Shown piece after piece: positions 48,089-58,849 of a stretch of 64,000 nt of DNA. This DNA comes from Aquatica leii (taxonomy: Eukaryota > Arthropoda > Insecta > Coleoptera > Lampyridae), in assembly GCA_035610365.1 (NCBI GenBank), contig CM069433.1, forward strand, positions 80,324,236 to 80,388,235. Direction: 5' to 3'. The position numbers were made by a program, and so were the translations under genes. Numbering within the stretch: position 1 is the first letter of the stretch; the number at the start of each line of letters is the position of its first letter. The notes under the pieces are model-generated. The model searched no databases. It had not been told where the DNA came from and saw only the letters and a program-made list of their open reading frames with translations.

Positions 48089-50173
48089 ATGAATAAGGTA
48101 TGTTTTAATAGATAAAATACAAATTGATCCTTTATTAATTCTTCAATAATTTTTTAGATTGATTGCATTGTTAGAGGATGTCCCTCTCTTCACATAACAT
48201 TTACTTTATCAAAAAGTAAGGGCCATCGGGATTTGTGGTTGAAAATGGTGCAGCGTGAAGATTTAAAACCTATAACATATAGCACGCTAAAACGTTATGG
48301 TGTGTGTGCTGCCCATTTCCAACGTAGTGCTTTTGTAGATGCTTCGTGCACTAAATTGTGTCGTAATGCAATTCCGAATGTTAAGTTTAAATGCGTGCTC
48401 TATTTAATCCTAATAATAATACTATTCATTTTACACAGGTCCATTTTTTGTACCATTCCTTCTTTGAGTACCCTTCAAAAACTACAACGTAATCTTAAAC
48501 TGGTACCTGGTATAAATAGCAAATATTTTGATTATTTAAATAAAGTTAGTGAATCATTAATGCCGATGGAAAGATTTGTTGTTTTAGCTGGGGATGAAAT
48601 GTCTATCTATCCTACTGTCCATTTTTGTAATTTCAATTTGGGACTTGATGGATTTGAGGAATTGGCTGCTGGAAGAGGGGTACGAATTGCTGATCATGCT
48701 TTGGTTTTCATGATTCGTGGTTTACGGAAATTTTAGGCAACCTGTTGCTTTCTACTTTTCCGCTAAATGCGCGAATACTGTTCAGCTAAAAGCATGCATC
48801 AGGCAAGTCATCGAAGCCGTTCATGAAAAGACTAAATTCCGTATACTTGCATCTGTTTGTGACATGGGCCCTAGTAACCATCCTGCCATTAGCAGTCTTG
48901 CAGCTGATTGTGGCAGGAATTATTCCGTCTACAATGTCCTTGGTCATAAAATTATACATTTATTTGATGTTCCGCATCTAATTAAATGTGTTAGAAATAA
49001 TTTTATGACCAAGGATATTAAAATCTCAAATGGGGTTGCAAAATAGGACCACTTAAAACAAGTGTACGAGGACAGCTATTCTGCTGACCCTGCTGGTAAA
49101 ATATGTAAACTTACACGTTCGCATATTTTTCCAGAAGGGAAACAGAAAATGAAGGTAAAACTTGCTACACAAGTTTTTAGTGGCTGTAGTAGTAGATGAG
49201 GTATGTGGCTACCGAAGAATTTATTAGTTTCATAAACGATCTCTTTGATACTCTTAATTCTTCAGCCAAGTCTTCATCTCCGTTAGGTCGCAGACTTGAA
49301 ACTAACTCGTTTTATCACGAGTTTTGGGCTAAAGCGAAGGTGACACTAAGATCGATGGAGTTTCATGTCGGTGAACAACGACAAAGAGTTCCACCTTGTA
49401 TTAATGGATTACTAATTACTATTCAAAATGTGCAAGCTTTGTGGAGTTTCCTAAAGGAATATGGTTTCAACTAATTTTTCACAAGACGTTTGAATCAAGA
49501 TCTTTTGGAAAACTTTTTTGGCTTAATTCGAGATATGTGTGGGCAAAACCGTATTCCATCGACTTCTTAATTTGTTTCTGCATTTAGTGCCTCTATTGTT
49601 TCACAAACATGCAGGGATTCCTTCTTATCAAACCTGGAATTCCTTCTTTATTCAAATTACTCTGATCCCGGTAGCACCTTAATTCATCCACAACAAATCC
49701 TAACACAACCTGCTCACCGACTCGTAGCACATTCCGAGTCGTTACTTAGTAACCAAAATAGTGGCTATTTTGCTGGGTATCTTTTAAAGTGCATATTAAA
49801 TCATACTTGCAATTCTTGTTGCCGTTTTTTTTAACGAAGACTCGAATTCCAAGTCATGATTTATCCAAAATCCTATTTTATCAATCAAGTTCACAGTGAC
49901 CGTTTTTTCATATTTTCCAATATTCTAAAGTTTATCGACAGTCCTTCCATTTTTCGCCAAATTACTTCCTGTATCCCATTTAAATTAAATAATCCCTGTG
50001 ACCTGCATTCCAATTCATTTGAAACCAAATACCGTTATTTAATCACCCTAACCCTTTTCCATTACTTTTGCAAACTTGTAAATAATAAGCTCTACAAAAA
50101 GGACCTACGCCCTCATCCTATAATTGACAAATTCCTATCCATTTCATATCCGTCCTTGCACTCCTTGAGATGA
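48089..50173 (+). pseudogene. P-element-type (THAP) transposase
   Basis: Exon 1 is ATG AAT AAG at 48089-48097, then a 60-bp intron (GTATGT to TTTTTTAG, 48098-48157). Exon 2 opens a THAP zinc-finger domain: CIVRGC, a central SKGHRDLWLKMVQRED, then CAAHF, giving the C2CH pattern. A second intron (about 48380-48438, acceptor TTTTACACAG) is likely. Further on are VVLAGDEMSI (first catalytic Asp), VCDMGPSNHPAI (second Asp region), FDVPHLIKCVRNNF, then KMKVKLATQVFS, LLENFFGLIRDMCGQNRIPS (catalytic Glu region) and AGYLLKCILNHTC. TAG at 49044 falls where Trp is expected, a stop at about 49567 where Gln is expected, and there are frameshifts near 48725 and 49190. The transposase would bind subterminal DNA through the THAP finger. 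Nucleotide ends of the element were not found. Confidence 0.88.
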
Positions 50174-51262
50174 ATATAATTGTTAGCGTATTTTATGAAT
50201 ATTATGAATTGCCTTTTTCTGTTTTCAATTTTTCAAAATTATTTTCAAATTATCAATGTAATTCAAAATATGGTACTCATGCATAAAGTTTCTTTTTAAT
50301 CAATGGTAAATTTCACTCTACAATTACTTATTGAATAAATAAATACTGTTTTTACTAAATAATACAAAACTTTTGTTGAAATTAATTATTAATCAAATTA
50401 TTCGTTTAGATAGAAACCATTTGATTAATAAGAAATATCAATTTTTTTTAATTGAAACTACGTATTACCCGAAACTAGTTATTTAAATAAATATTGCACA
50501 TTGTTCATAACTATATTTAGTTTTTTTGTCATTGTTCAAATGATGTTTGTTAAAATAATTAATTGTAACAAGCAATTAATGAAAACAATTCTGCAGTGTA
50601 TATATTTTGTATGTATCTTGTTATTCTGATTTTGTTAATAATGTTTACAATTAAATTGTATTTTAAATTGAAATAATTGTTTTATTTATAAAATTTAAAG
50701 GTATATATTTATGTTAATTAATATAACTTTGAGATGACACTTCGGTAGTATTGTGTAGATTTCTATGATTCTAAAAAAAAAGTTCTTGGGTCAAACATAG
50801 ATGTCGATAGTATCGGAAAAATCATACCAATTTTTATACACGAAGTGCTGCATCTTCCTTACATTATCTTTGGTTTTACGTTTACGTTAAGAAAGCGGCC
50901 TAGTGTATATATGTAAGTGTGTTCTTTCTTGTGTTAAATGAAAGAAGAAAAAGTTATTAAATGTTCTGCTGATTTAAGTAAAAGTAAGTACAAAAAGAAA
51001 TAGTTGAAAACATTCTATTTTTGTACGATCAGCTTATTCACGTTTTAGTGCTTTATTGTTATTGTTTACTTTTTACTTGGCTTCCAGTTATTTTTCTAGA
51101 GCAGGTGTGGGCAACTTACGGGCCTTAAATTTAAAAAACATTACAGTAAAAATTTTGTTTTATTCTTAAAAAGAAATATATTTTTGTTATAAATCTAGTG
51201 AAAATGCATGGGCCTGATAATAGATAATAGAAAATAATTAACCGCATAATTTTGTTATAGAG
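50174..51262. other. Spacer, nothing recognised
   Basis: AT-rich. The 3' terminal region of the P element should lie within the first few hundred bases, but no inverted repeat was identified. Confidence 0.4.
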
Positions 51263-51451
51263 TTAACCCAAAATCGATTCAAAGGAGTTCCTATAGATGC
51301 TATTAATGAGGAGGTGTTTCAATGGCTACGTCATAGAAAAGCGACATTAAAAATTGAAATAACTAGAATGATGCAACAAATTACAAATCTACAAACCATA
51401 TTGATTAAAAATTATTACAGTGTAGATAAAGATACTGCACAAATTTCTTAA
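51263..51451 (+). CDS. Unrecognised 62-codon exon-like frame
   Basis: A frame without ATG opens after TTGTTATAG and runs 62 codons to TAA. It contains FKGVPIDAINEEVFQWLRHR and a Leu/Ile/Met-spaced helical tail (IEITRMMQQITNLQTILI) that could form a coiled coil. It lies about 290 bp upstream of the Harbinger C-terminal piece on the same strand. PIF/Harbinger elements carry a second SANT/MYB-type protein, and this could be its C-terminal end, but no diagnostic motif is present. A host exon is the alternative. Confidence 0.3.
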   Translation, partial: LTQNRFKGVPIDAINEEVFQWLRHRKATLKIEITRMMQQITNLQTILIKNYYSVDKDTAQIS

Positions 51452-51739
51452 TAAAAAATGACTTAAAACTAATCATTTCATGCTTTTTGTAAAAGCATGC
51501 AAATAATTACCTTTTATTCGCTAACTTTGTTATGCAATTTTACAAAATATGAAAGTACTACATTGGCACTATTTTTAAAGAATTCTAATGGAACGAAAAA
51601 CTTTTATTTTTGGCCTGCGTACGCCTAATAGTACTCTATAAACACTAACTGTACAGCATTTTACTGGAGTGTCAAAGTCTATCTCTAAGCATAAACCATT
51701 CTACTGCCACAGAAAAGCTTTCAGTAATATCAGTACTGC

Positions 51740-51997
51740 CTTTATGCTTCTAAGAGCATTATTATGGAACCCATTTGGTTTTGTGGGTGGTTGGTGCTAG
51801 GAGTTATGTTAAAACTAAAAACTGTTCAAGTTGTAGTTGTTGCCACAGCAGTATTCCATAATTTTGTTTGTACAGAGAAAAAAAGGAAACCACCAATAGA
51901 AACAGAAAAGGAAGAAGCTATAAACTTAGTCAATAGAAATTCTGTAAATGCTCAAGGCACAAAAATGTTAAATACTGGAAATAATATTACCGATTAA
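51740..51997 (+). pseudogene. PIF/Harbinger transposase C-terminus
   Basis: The frame begins with a degenerate VIERxFGxWKRRFPVL block (SIIMEPIWFCGWLVLG) and continues VMLKLKTVQVVVVATAVFHN, matching the family's conserved MxLKxxxVxxVVxAxAVLHNI end, then a polar tail to TAA at 51997. It starts at the position in the protein where the relic at 45541-45975 breaks off, so both may come from one copy separated by about 5.8 kb that includes the P element. They could equally be two independent fragments. Confidence 0.6.
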
Positions 51998-54470
51998 TAA
52001 TTAATAGATAATTACTTTGATAAGTTAATTATCATTGTTATTTCAAAAAATTACCGTTTTTATATACAAAATGAAAAAATGTATGAAAACATGTATCACA
52101 ATTAATTAATTTGGTTTTAAATTACAGGTTATAAATAATTAAAGCAACGTTTCTTTAATTAAAACAAACGAGGATTTGTAGGTATTTGATTTTTTCTCTA
52201 TTCTAAAGTAACAATATTATTATGTGCTTCTTTAAATTTATGTTTTTGTAAAATTTACTTTGCACAGCTACATATGACGACACCGTGAATGCAAAATAAT
52301 AGTATTAATTTAGGTTGCGTTTATATTCACTTTCTGTAATGCTTGTTTGCTTGAACAAAAATTTATTTATTGTTTTAGATCTTTAGTCAATAATGTGATG
52401 GGTATCATAACAAAACAAAAATATCAAATCTAAATTATTTAGGATTTCTTAAAAGTAGTAACTTACAGAAAATCTTGATAAACTGTTGTAAAAAAATAAT
52501 ACATTTAATGTAAAAAACAATAATTACATCTTATCTTAAGAGTTCATATAAATTTTAGTAAAAAAAATATTGTTTTTGCACAAAAATATGCTCTAAACAT
52601 TTTAACAAAAATTTTTTTAAACGCAATTTGAAAACCAAATAAATAGTATTTAAATTACACCTGTCTATTATATTTTAGTACTTTAATACAGTAATTCCGT
52701 GCTCTATACTATCTTTTTTTTTAAATTAAATTAAAACTTTAATATAATTTTTGATACGGTTTACCCGTTAATTAGAAACGCATAACCTTTAATTTTGCAT
52801 CCACAGCTACGTCATTCTCGCCAAATACCCGGTTTCGTAGTTTTAATGGCTATATCTTGTTTTCTTGTATTATGATCGTCTTTATAAAAACATTTTTTAA
52901 ATTTTATTTTGTTACATAAATGAAATTATATTTTTTAAAAAGATAAACAAACAATTACGTTATTGTAGTATTTTGAAACTTGTACAGTAAAGTATTTATA
53001 TACATAGAGTGAAACTAAGTTTCTATTCTAATTATTTTGTGATATTACTTTATTTTGTGTAAACAATTATGCCTTTGTAAAACATTTTACAATTTTTTTA
53101 ATTTTTATAAATCAAGGTTATTAAACTTCTAATTATTTTCTTACAGATATCGGAACACATAAAAAAAGCATTTTTATTTAACTTAGTAATTATAACGGTA
53201 ACAATAATTTATATTTATAAGACTTTTTTATATAAATTTTACTTTGTGTGTTGACATTAGGTATTAGTCTAAGCATTCGTATAATTTGTTCAACTGGAAT
53301 TACTTTTGTACGTACAATTACAACATTGTCAGGATTATAATAAATCTTTAATTTAAACCGAATTTTGTTGATTTAACTAACTTTATCAAATTTCTTTATG
53401 GATGTAAGCGTACTAAATAAAAAATAAAATTTAAAAAGAATTGAAACCAGTACTGTTATCTATCTATTAAAAGCATTATGTTACAACTCACGAAAAATTT
53501 AATTAAAAACGTATTATAAAACTGAGTAGTTTTTTGTTAAACTAATTGAGATATGTTAAAACATAATCAAATTTGTTTTGTAACGTTACGCATCACCAAT
53601 AAAATGTTTTTTTTTAATATACTACTATATATAAAACACTAAAACTAAAGTATTATTAAATGCAATGTTGCTTAAAACATAATAACAATTATAAAATATA
53701 ATTAAAACTTAATGATATGGAAGCTTTTACTGTTTGAAAATTTTCCTGCATAAAATCATTACAAAGGTTTAAATTGATTCAAAAGTTTCTTACTAAAAAG
53801 TAATTATGTAGACTTTACACTTAAACGTATTTAATAGTCTTTACTTAAAACATACAGATTTGTTTAAATTGTGTTTTAATCATTAAATTGATAAATTAAT
53901 TATAAAAATATTAAACGCACAGTTAAATTAATTTAAAACATTGGCAATAAACTTAAATTTTTGTTTTACATTTTTTGCTATTTAATTTTTTTATAAATAT
54001 TAAAAACAAACATAAAAAAACAATAAAAACAAGTTATATTATTTAATAATTTTGGTAAACAAAAAATTCGATTACTTAAAAAGCGAAGGATAATTATATT
54101 CATGATCGTTACAACATTCAATCTCATACATATATCCCGTTTGCAAATTTTCTTTTAGGGTATCATCAAAATATATAAGCAGACGTCGGTTCTTATAAAA
54201 ATTTATAGCAACGACTTATCGTTACTCAAATTTAATATTTATGCAGCAATAAAATGTGATAAGATTATTAGAGTAAAAACAACAACACCTTTATAATAGA
54301 CGCACATTAACTAACAATGATTTTTAAAATTTAAAAAAAATTAAATATATTATTAATTATTCTTAAAAAACTGTGTGGTAGTAAACATATTTATTTAATA
54401 TTTAACTCTTTTATTCAAATTATTTTACTGTAATTAGAAGAAAAATTGTTTGTTTATTTTAGACGTTATA
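51998..54470. other. AT-rich spacer, nothing recognised
   Basis: No supported feature. Confidence 0.5.
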
Positions 54471-55235
54471 TACTGACTTCCAGAAAAATTGCAACATCTA
54501 GAACTTGTTGAACGATTTTATTGAAATTTTTAGGAAATGTCTACTTTCATGAAACAAAGTAATGATAAAAATTGAATAAAATCTAGCCAGCAGTTTTTTG
54601 TTTTTTCCTGTTGTTTCCATAGTAACATAGTAAAAATAAATTTAAAGTAGTAGACCATTTAGTAATTCTCAAGTTTGCAAATTGTTGTTGTTTGTTCACA
54701 ATGTAACGTTTTTATTTTAGTTAAAATTCTTTATTAAAAATTCTTTAGTTTGTACTTATCAGTCTTTGTATATCGATTTTAGAAGTCATTAGATTTATTT
54801 TTTTTTTTATTAATTAAGACTTGTTCGTTTTGATGATTTGCAAATTGTTGGTTTAAGAATAGAAATTTTACAACGCTGTTTTATTTAGCGGAACTACAAT
54901 TTAATCAATTACCTGTTTTCGAAAATTTCAACTTGAAGGATAGGTGGTTTCTTATCTCGCGATGCGTATATTTGTGTTTTCCGTTTTAGAACGGTCAGAT
55001 ATCAATAAGCTTGCTGATCATTACTTTCTTTGAAGAATTCGGTTGTTTCATTGTGTTATAGTGGAAATCTCGAGTGCAAATTTATTTTAGTAAACTTTGG
55101 CTCTACATGTAAATGGATTTATTCCCTATTAACACTGCGCGTCTTTTGAAAAATTTGCTATATTCGAAAGGAAATTTGGTGGAATTTTTTGTTTGTTTGA
55201 CGCACACGTCGTTGAGACGGATTTGTGAACTCCGA

Positions 55236-55654
55236 CGTCTTCTAAAGATTTAAATTCGCAAATTACAGCCGCCCAAGATCTAAAGGTATGTTTCTTATTA
55301 ATCTGCTGTTTTATCGGAACGTTGCGTTCACCTGGTGCTAAGTTTGTCACTTTTTTTTAGGCTGTTTGTTTCGTCGTAACGTTAGTAATACAGAAGTTTA
55401 TTTGCTGGAAATCGTTTGTACGTCCTCGTGTCGTTGTATGTGGTTCTAGTAGTCCGGCTACTAAAGAAAAATTTACGGAAAATTCCGACACCAGATGCAG
55501 ACGCCATCTTAATGCGATTGGTTTTCCCGGCACTTCGTGGATATCTACGGCGATTAAAAAGCTAAGCTCAAATTTTTCTTTGATGTCATTATTTGTTACA
55601 TATTATTCAATAAGCAATCTGACCAACAATTTGAATCAATTCCTTTTTTTTTAA
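55236..55654 (+). other. Candidate spliced ORF inside the Tc1 element
   Basis: Fifteen open codons ending at 55285 (AAG/GTATGT donor) join in phase 0, across a 75-bp intron (acceptor TTTTTTTTAG at 55351-55360), to 97 open codons ending in TAA at 55652-55654. The second exon has a hydrophobic start (AVCFVVTLVIQKFICW) and a mixed body (SPATKEKFTENSDTRCRRHL, then NAIGFPGTSW). No start codon was found upstream. The opposite strand is also fairly open here, including an ATG-started frame near 55512 and one at 55350-55129, so chance openness in GC-richer DNA is possible. I recognise no family. Confidence 0.25.
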
Positions 55655-56319
55655 ATTAATTATATTGTTTTAAATATCACAATTATTGAATTTAAACAAA
55701 CTATAACCTTTTTTTTCCATAACGTCGAAAGTTAAATTTGAATAAGATTAAATTTACGTGTAATTATAAGTAATCGATTTAATACTTTGCGATCTCAATT
55801 AGATCAAATTTTTGCAGCTTGATTGAGTAATTTTTGTTTGCGAATTATTTTTATGATAAAACGTTTATCTTGTTGTAGCATTCAGTTAAGTGATTCTTTT
55901 GCAGGTATATTCGGGGTAATATAAGCTTATATAACTCGTCGTACCCTATAGATTTAACCGCGTTTTATTGTATATTTTTTCTGAACTCGAGATTTTGCGA
56001 GTTGTAATCATTATAGCGATCTATTTGGCTGCCTGGATTTGATTTGAACTATCTAATTTTTTGTTATAACTACGAATTTTTATTTAGGCGTTATAGTTTG
56101 GTTATTACAATTTTCGTTATTTATGTTTGTCTCAAGTTTTGTTGAATTCTTTATTTATGTTAAGCACAATACTCTATTTTGTTTAATAGTTGTTGGACTG
56201 AGTTTTTTTTTGTTATTTATCTACTGGGTATACTGATATATATATATTTAAACTTCAAGTGTCTTTTTTTTCTTTATTCTTCTTACCAACGATTTTCCTG
56301 TTTTTTATAACCCACCCTT

Positions 56320-56437
56320 GGTGTGGTGGTTAGAGTTTTTAATTGAAAACAGGTGGCGCTTTATTGGTTATTTCTTGTTAAATTTAACCCAGACCGTCTT
56401 CACTGGGCTTAGTCGGACCTCTATCCACTGCTTTACC
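56320..56437. repeat. Two facing tRNA-like A-box sequences
   Basis: GGTGTGGTGGTTAGAG at 56320-56335 (plus) and GGTAAAGCAGTGGATAGAG on the minus strand at 56437-56419 resemble each other and the A-box/D-arm of tRNAs. The minus copy is followed at tRNA-like distance by GGGTTAAATTTAAC, a weak B-box-like match. This could be a tRNA-derived SINE fragment or inverted pair just upstream of the transposase gene. There is no complete cloverleaf. Confidence 0.3.
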
Positions 56438-56542
56438 AAGTTGGAGCTGATTCAAGATATTAAAGGCACGAATAAACGGTAGGTTGTTTGTTGTTGAAAA
56501 TAAAAATTATATATAAGCGTCGCAACAATTACATTCTGAACA

Positions 56543-57517
56543 ATGCCGATAGTACGTCAACATCAATATTTTGTTCAATTAAGTGATTTTAAACGTGGCC
56601 GTATTATTGGTATGAGAGAGGCCGGACTTTTGCTAAGAGAAATTGCTTGTCGTGTAAACCAAAATGTTTCATTGAGATGTTGCTCCAAATGGTCCGAAGA
56701 AGGGGTTCAACATCGTCGCTGTAGATTTGGATGTCCTCGGAGGACTATAGATCGCGAAGAACGTCGGTTAAGAGTTTTAGCCACAAAAAACAGATTTTCA
56801 ACAACTCGATCAATTGCAAATGATTGAATAAGAGGAATAAGACTCGGAATCTCATTGTCATCTTTTATCGCCGGATAAGATCTTATGATTTGCGTTCATA
56901 TTGTCCATTTTTATGTCTTCCAACAAACCGGTTAATTAAGCGCAAGAATGGCATCAAATTGTGTTTAGTGACGAGTCCCGATTTTGCCCACGATGGTCGT
57001 AAGAGAGTCATACGGATGCGTGGAAAACGTAAAAATCCAACATTTTTTGTGGAACGCAACACAGCCCTAACTCAAGGAGTTATGATATGGGGTGCAATAT
57101 GTTATGGTAGCAGATCACCCTTGGTCTTTCTTTACGGCAACCTAAACGCAGCTGGTTACATTGCTAATGTGCTACAACTAGTTGGGTTTTCATATCTTCA
57201 GAGGCTGCAAAATGCCATTTTCCAACAGGATAATGCACGTTCTCATACGGCAAGAGCTACAACACGGTTTTTAGAAGAAGCTAACATTGCCGTCCTCCCA
57301 TGGCTTGCTCGGTCGCCTGATTTGTCGCCCGTTGAACATGTATGGGATATGATTGGTAGGCGACTGGGTAATTTACCACACCCTCCAGATAACTTACACG
57401 ATCTTTAGCTACGGATTTAAAAGATTTGGGACGATATACCACAAGCAACTAGAGATAGCATGCCCAAGACGTCTAAATGAGTGCATTACAAATTGTGGCG
57501 GAGCAACTCATTATTGA
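56543..57517 (+). pseudogene. Tc1 DD34E transposase
   Basis: ATG at 56543 starts a frame with a paired-like DNA-binding region (RGRIIGMREAGLLLREIA, then GCPRRTIDREERRL). The catalytic domain is spread over frames: WHQIVFSDESRFC (first Asp) at about 56950-56985 in one frame, and TQGVMIWGAICY, FQQDNARSHTA (second Asp) and LARSPDLSPVEHVWD (Glu) in the frame ending 57408. I count 34 residues between the second Asp and the Glu, the Tc1 spacing. The true C-terminus (CPRRLNECITNCGGATHY) ends in another frame at 57517. At least three frameshifts make it inactive. The core is otherwise well kept, suggesting a fairly recent loss. Confidence 0.9.
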
Positions 57518-57913
57518 AAAAACATTTTAAGCATTTGTTCTTTTGTTTTTAAATTTTAATCATGATTTAGTTTTATGAAAATAGACGTTTCCTGAAAATT
57601 TCAATAAAATCGTTCAACAATTTCTAGGTGTTGCAATTTTTCTGGAAGTCAATATATAAGCGACGAGATAAACATATGCCCGCATCAATTACTAAGTTAA
57701 AATATCAAACAAAAATTATTCAAAAATTCAAAACTATGTTACAACAAATAGGGATTTGTTTTGAACTGTTTTCGTTTTCAAATTTGTTGCAAAAATTAAC
57801 ACAAAAAAAATATAGAATTTTCTGATCACTGAAATTCACTACAACACACTGAAAAACTAATATGTAATACTTCTTTTTTCATAATGTAAAAAACAAAAAA
57901 AACAACATAAATG

Positions 57914-58849
57914 TCAATAAAATAGATGTTCAAAATGCTAACCGCAAACGTCTTGGCAACATCCTTACCTTAAATAAAAATATCTTCGAACTTTATTTAC
58001 CATATCGGGCGTAGCAAGCGTTATTTGTCTTTTTAAGCCATTTAAATCAATGGGATTAGTGTTGTACACAGTATTCATTACATATCTCTATAAGAAATCT
58101 AATAACGTAAAAGAAGGTAATTGTGCTGGCCATTCTATCGATCCTCGCCTCCTTATTTAATACTCTGAAATGGGTATTGCCGAACATTGAGTTGGTAATG
58201 TGGCAGTGCTCTATCTTGCTGGAACCATGTTGTATTTGCTGGAACTTGAAGGTTTCCTGAATATAAATTTGTCAAAGTTAACAGGACATTATTTTTAAAT
58301 AGAGTTCAATAATTATTGCTTTTTAAATTGCTTTTAAATTAACTTGTTAAAGTTATTGTGTTTGTTCTTTTCTCATTCAGTGTGGATTTTGTCGATTAGC
58401 ATGACCGTTAAGCGTAAAAGTGCACGTATCAAGAAATATAACGTCTTTTAATTGGATGATATACTTGTCCAGCATCTCCATCATTCGTTCACAAAAATAA
58501 GTTCTCCTATCAAAATCGTCTTCTATGTGCGCCTGAGTTGGCATCATGTTAGTATGTTTAACATGTTGCGGATACTTGCCTTCTCGATGTATGTAGGTTT
58601 TCAATTCAAGCATCACATCTAGTTTGGTATCATCGCTTAGTGCATTGGCAACTGCTTTCTTTATCTGCCTTACATCCCAAAACTTCCAAAACTCTTTTTT
58701 ATGTTATTAATTGTCCGTTGGAATATAGGCGATAAATCCTAACATTTCTCATGGAGTAGGCGAGCAGTTTCCGTTTGTGTTCAGATGTTATCTACGTAAC
58801 CAATCGATTTTAAAACTGCTATTTTATGCATTTCTGTTAATCTAACCAT
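57914..58849 (-). pseudogene. Second Tc1/mariner-type transposase, near full length
   Basis: Minus strand from ATG at 58849: MVRLTEMHKIAVLKSIGYVD, TETARLLHEK and TINNIKKSF (helix-turn-helix region). Then come EDDFDRRTYFCERMMEMLD and IFLDTCTFTLNGHANRQNPH (first Asp; the usual SDE is LDT). A degraded middle follows, then FQQDRALPHY (second Asp; usual QDGAPPHY), RRRGSIEWPAQLPS and LLDFL (third Asp), TNPIDLNGLKRQI and HFEHLFY with a stop at 57914. The length of about 310 residues is near full. There are several stops and frameshifts. It belongs to the same broad group as the transposase at 33-34 kb but is a distinct family. TIRs were not identified. Confidence 0.8.

Larger units (their letters stand above)
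54473..57652 (+). mobile_element. Tc1 element, 3.2 kb, with an extra 1.8-kb segment
   Basis: TIRs of about 95 bases: the left starts at 54473 (CTGACTTCCAGAAAAATTGC) and the right ends at 57652, with only scattered mismatches. TA flanks both (54471-54472, 57653-57654). Tc1 elements are usually about 1.6-1.7 kb. Here the transposase starts only at 56543 and roughly 54650-56450 looks foreign: locally GC-richer, with candidate exons and facing tRNA-like boxes. This suggests an insertion into the element or sequence carried with it. Confidence 0.85.
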
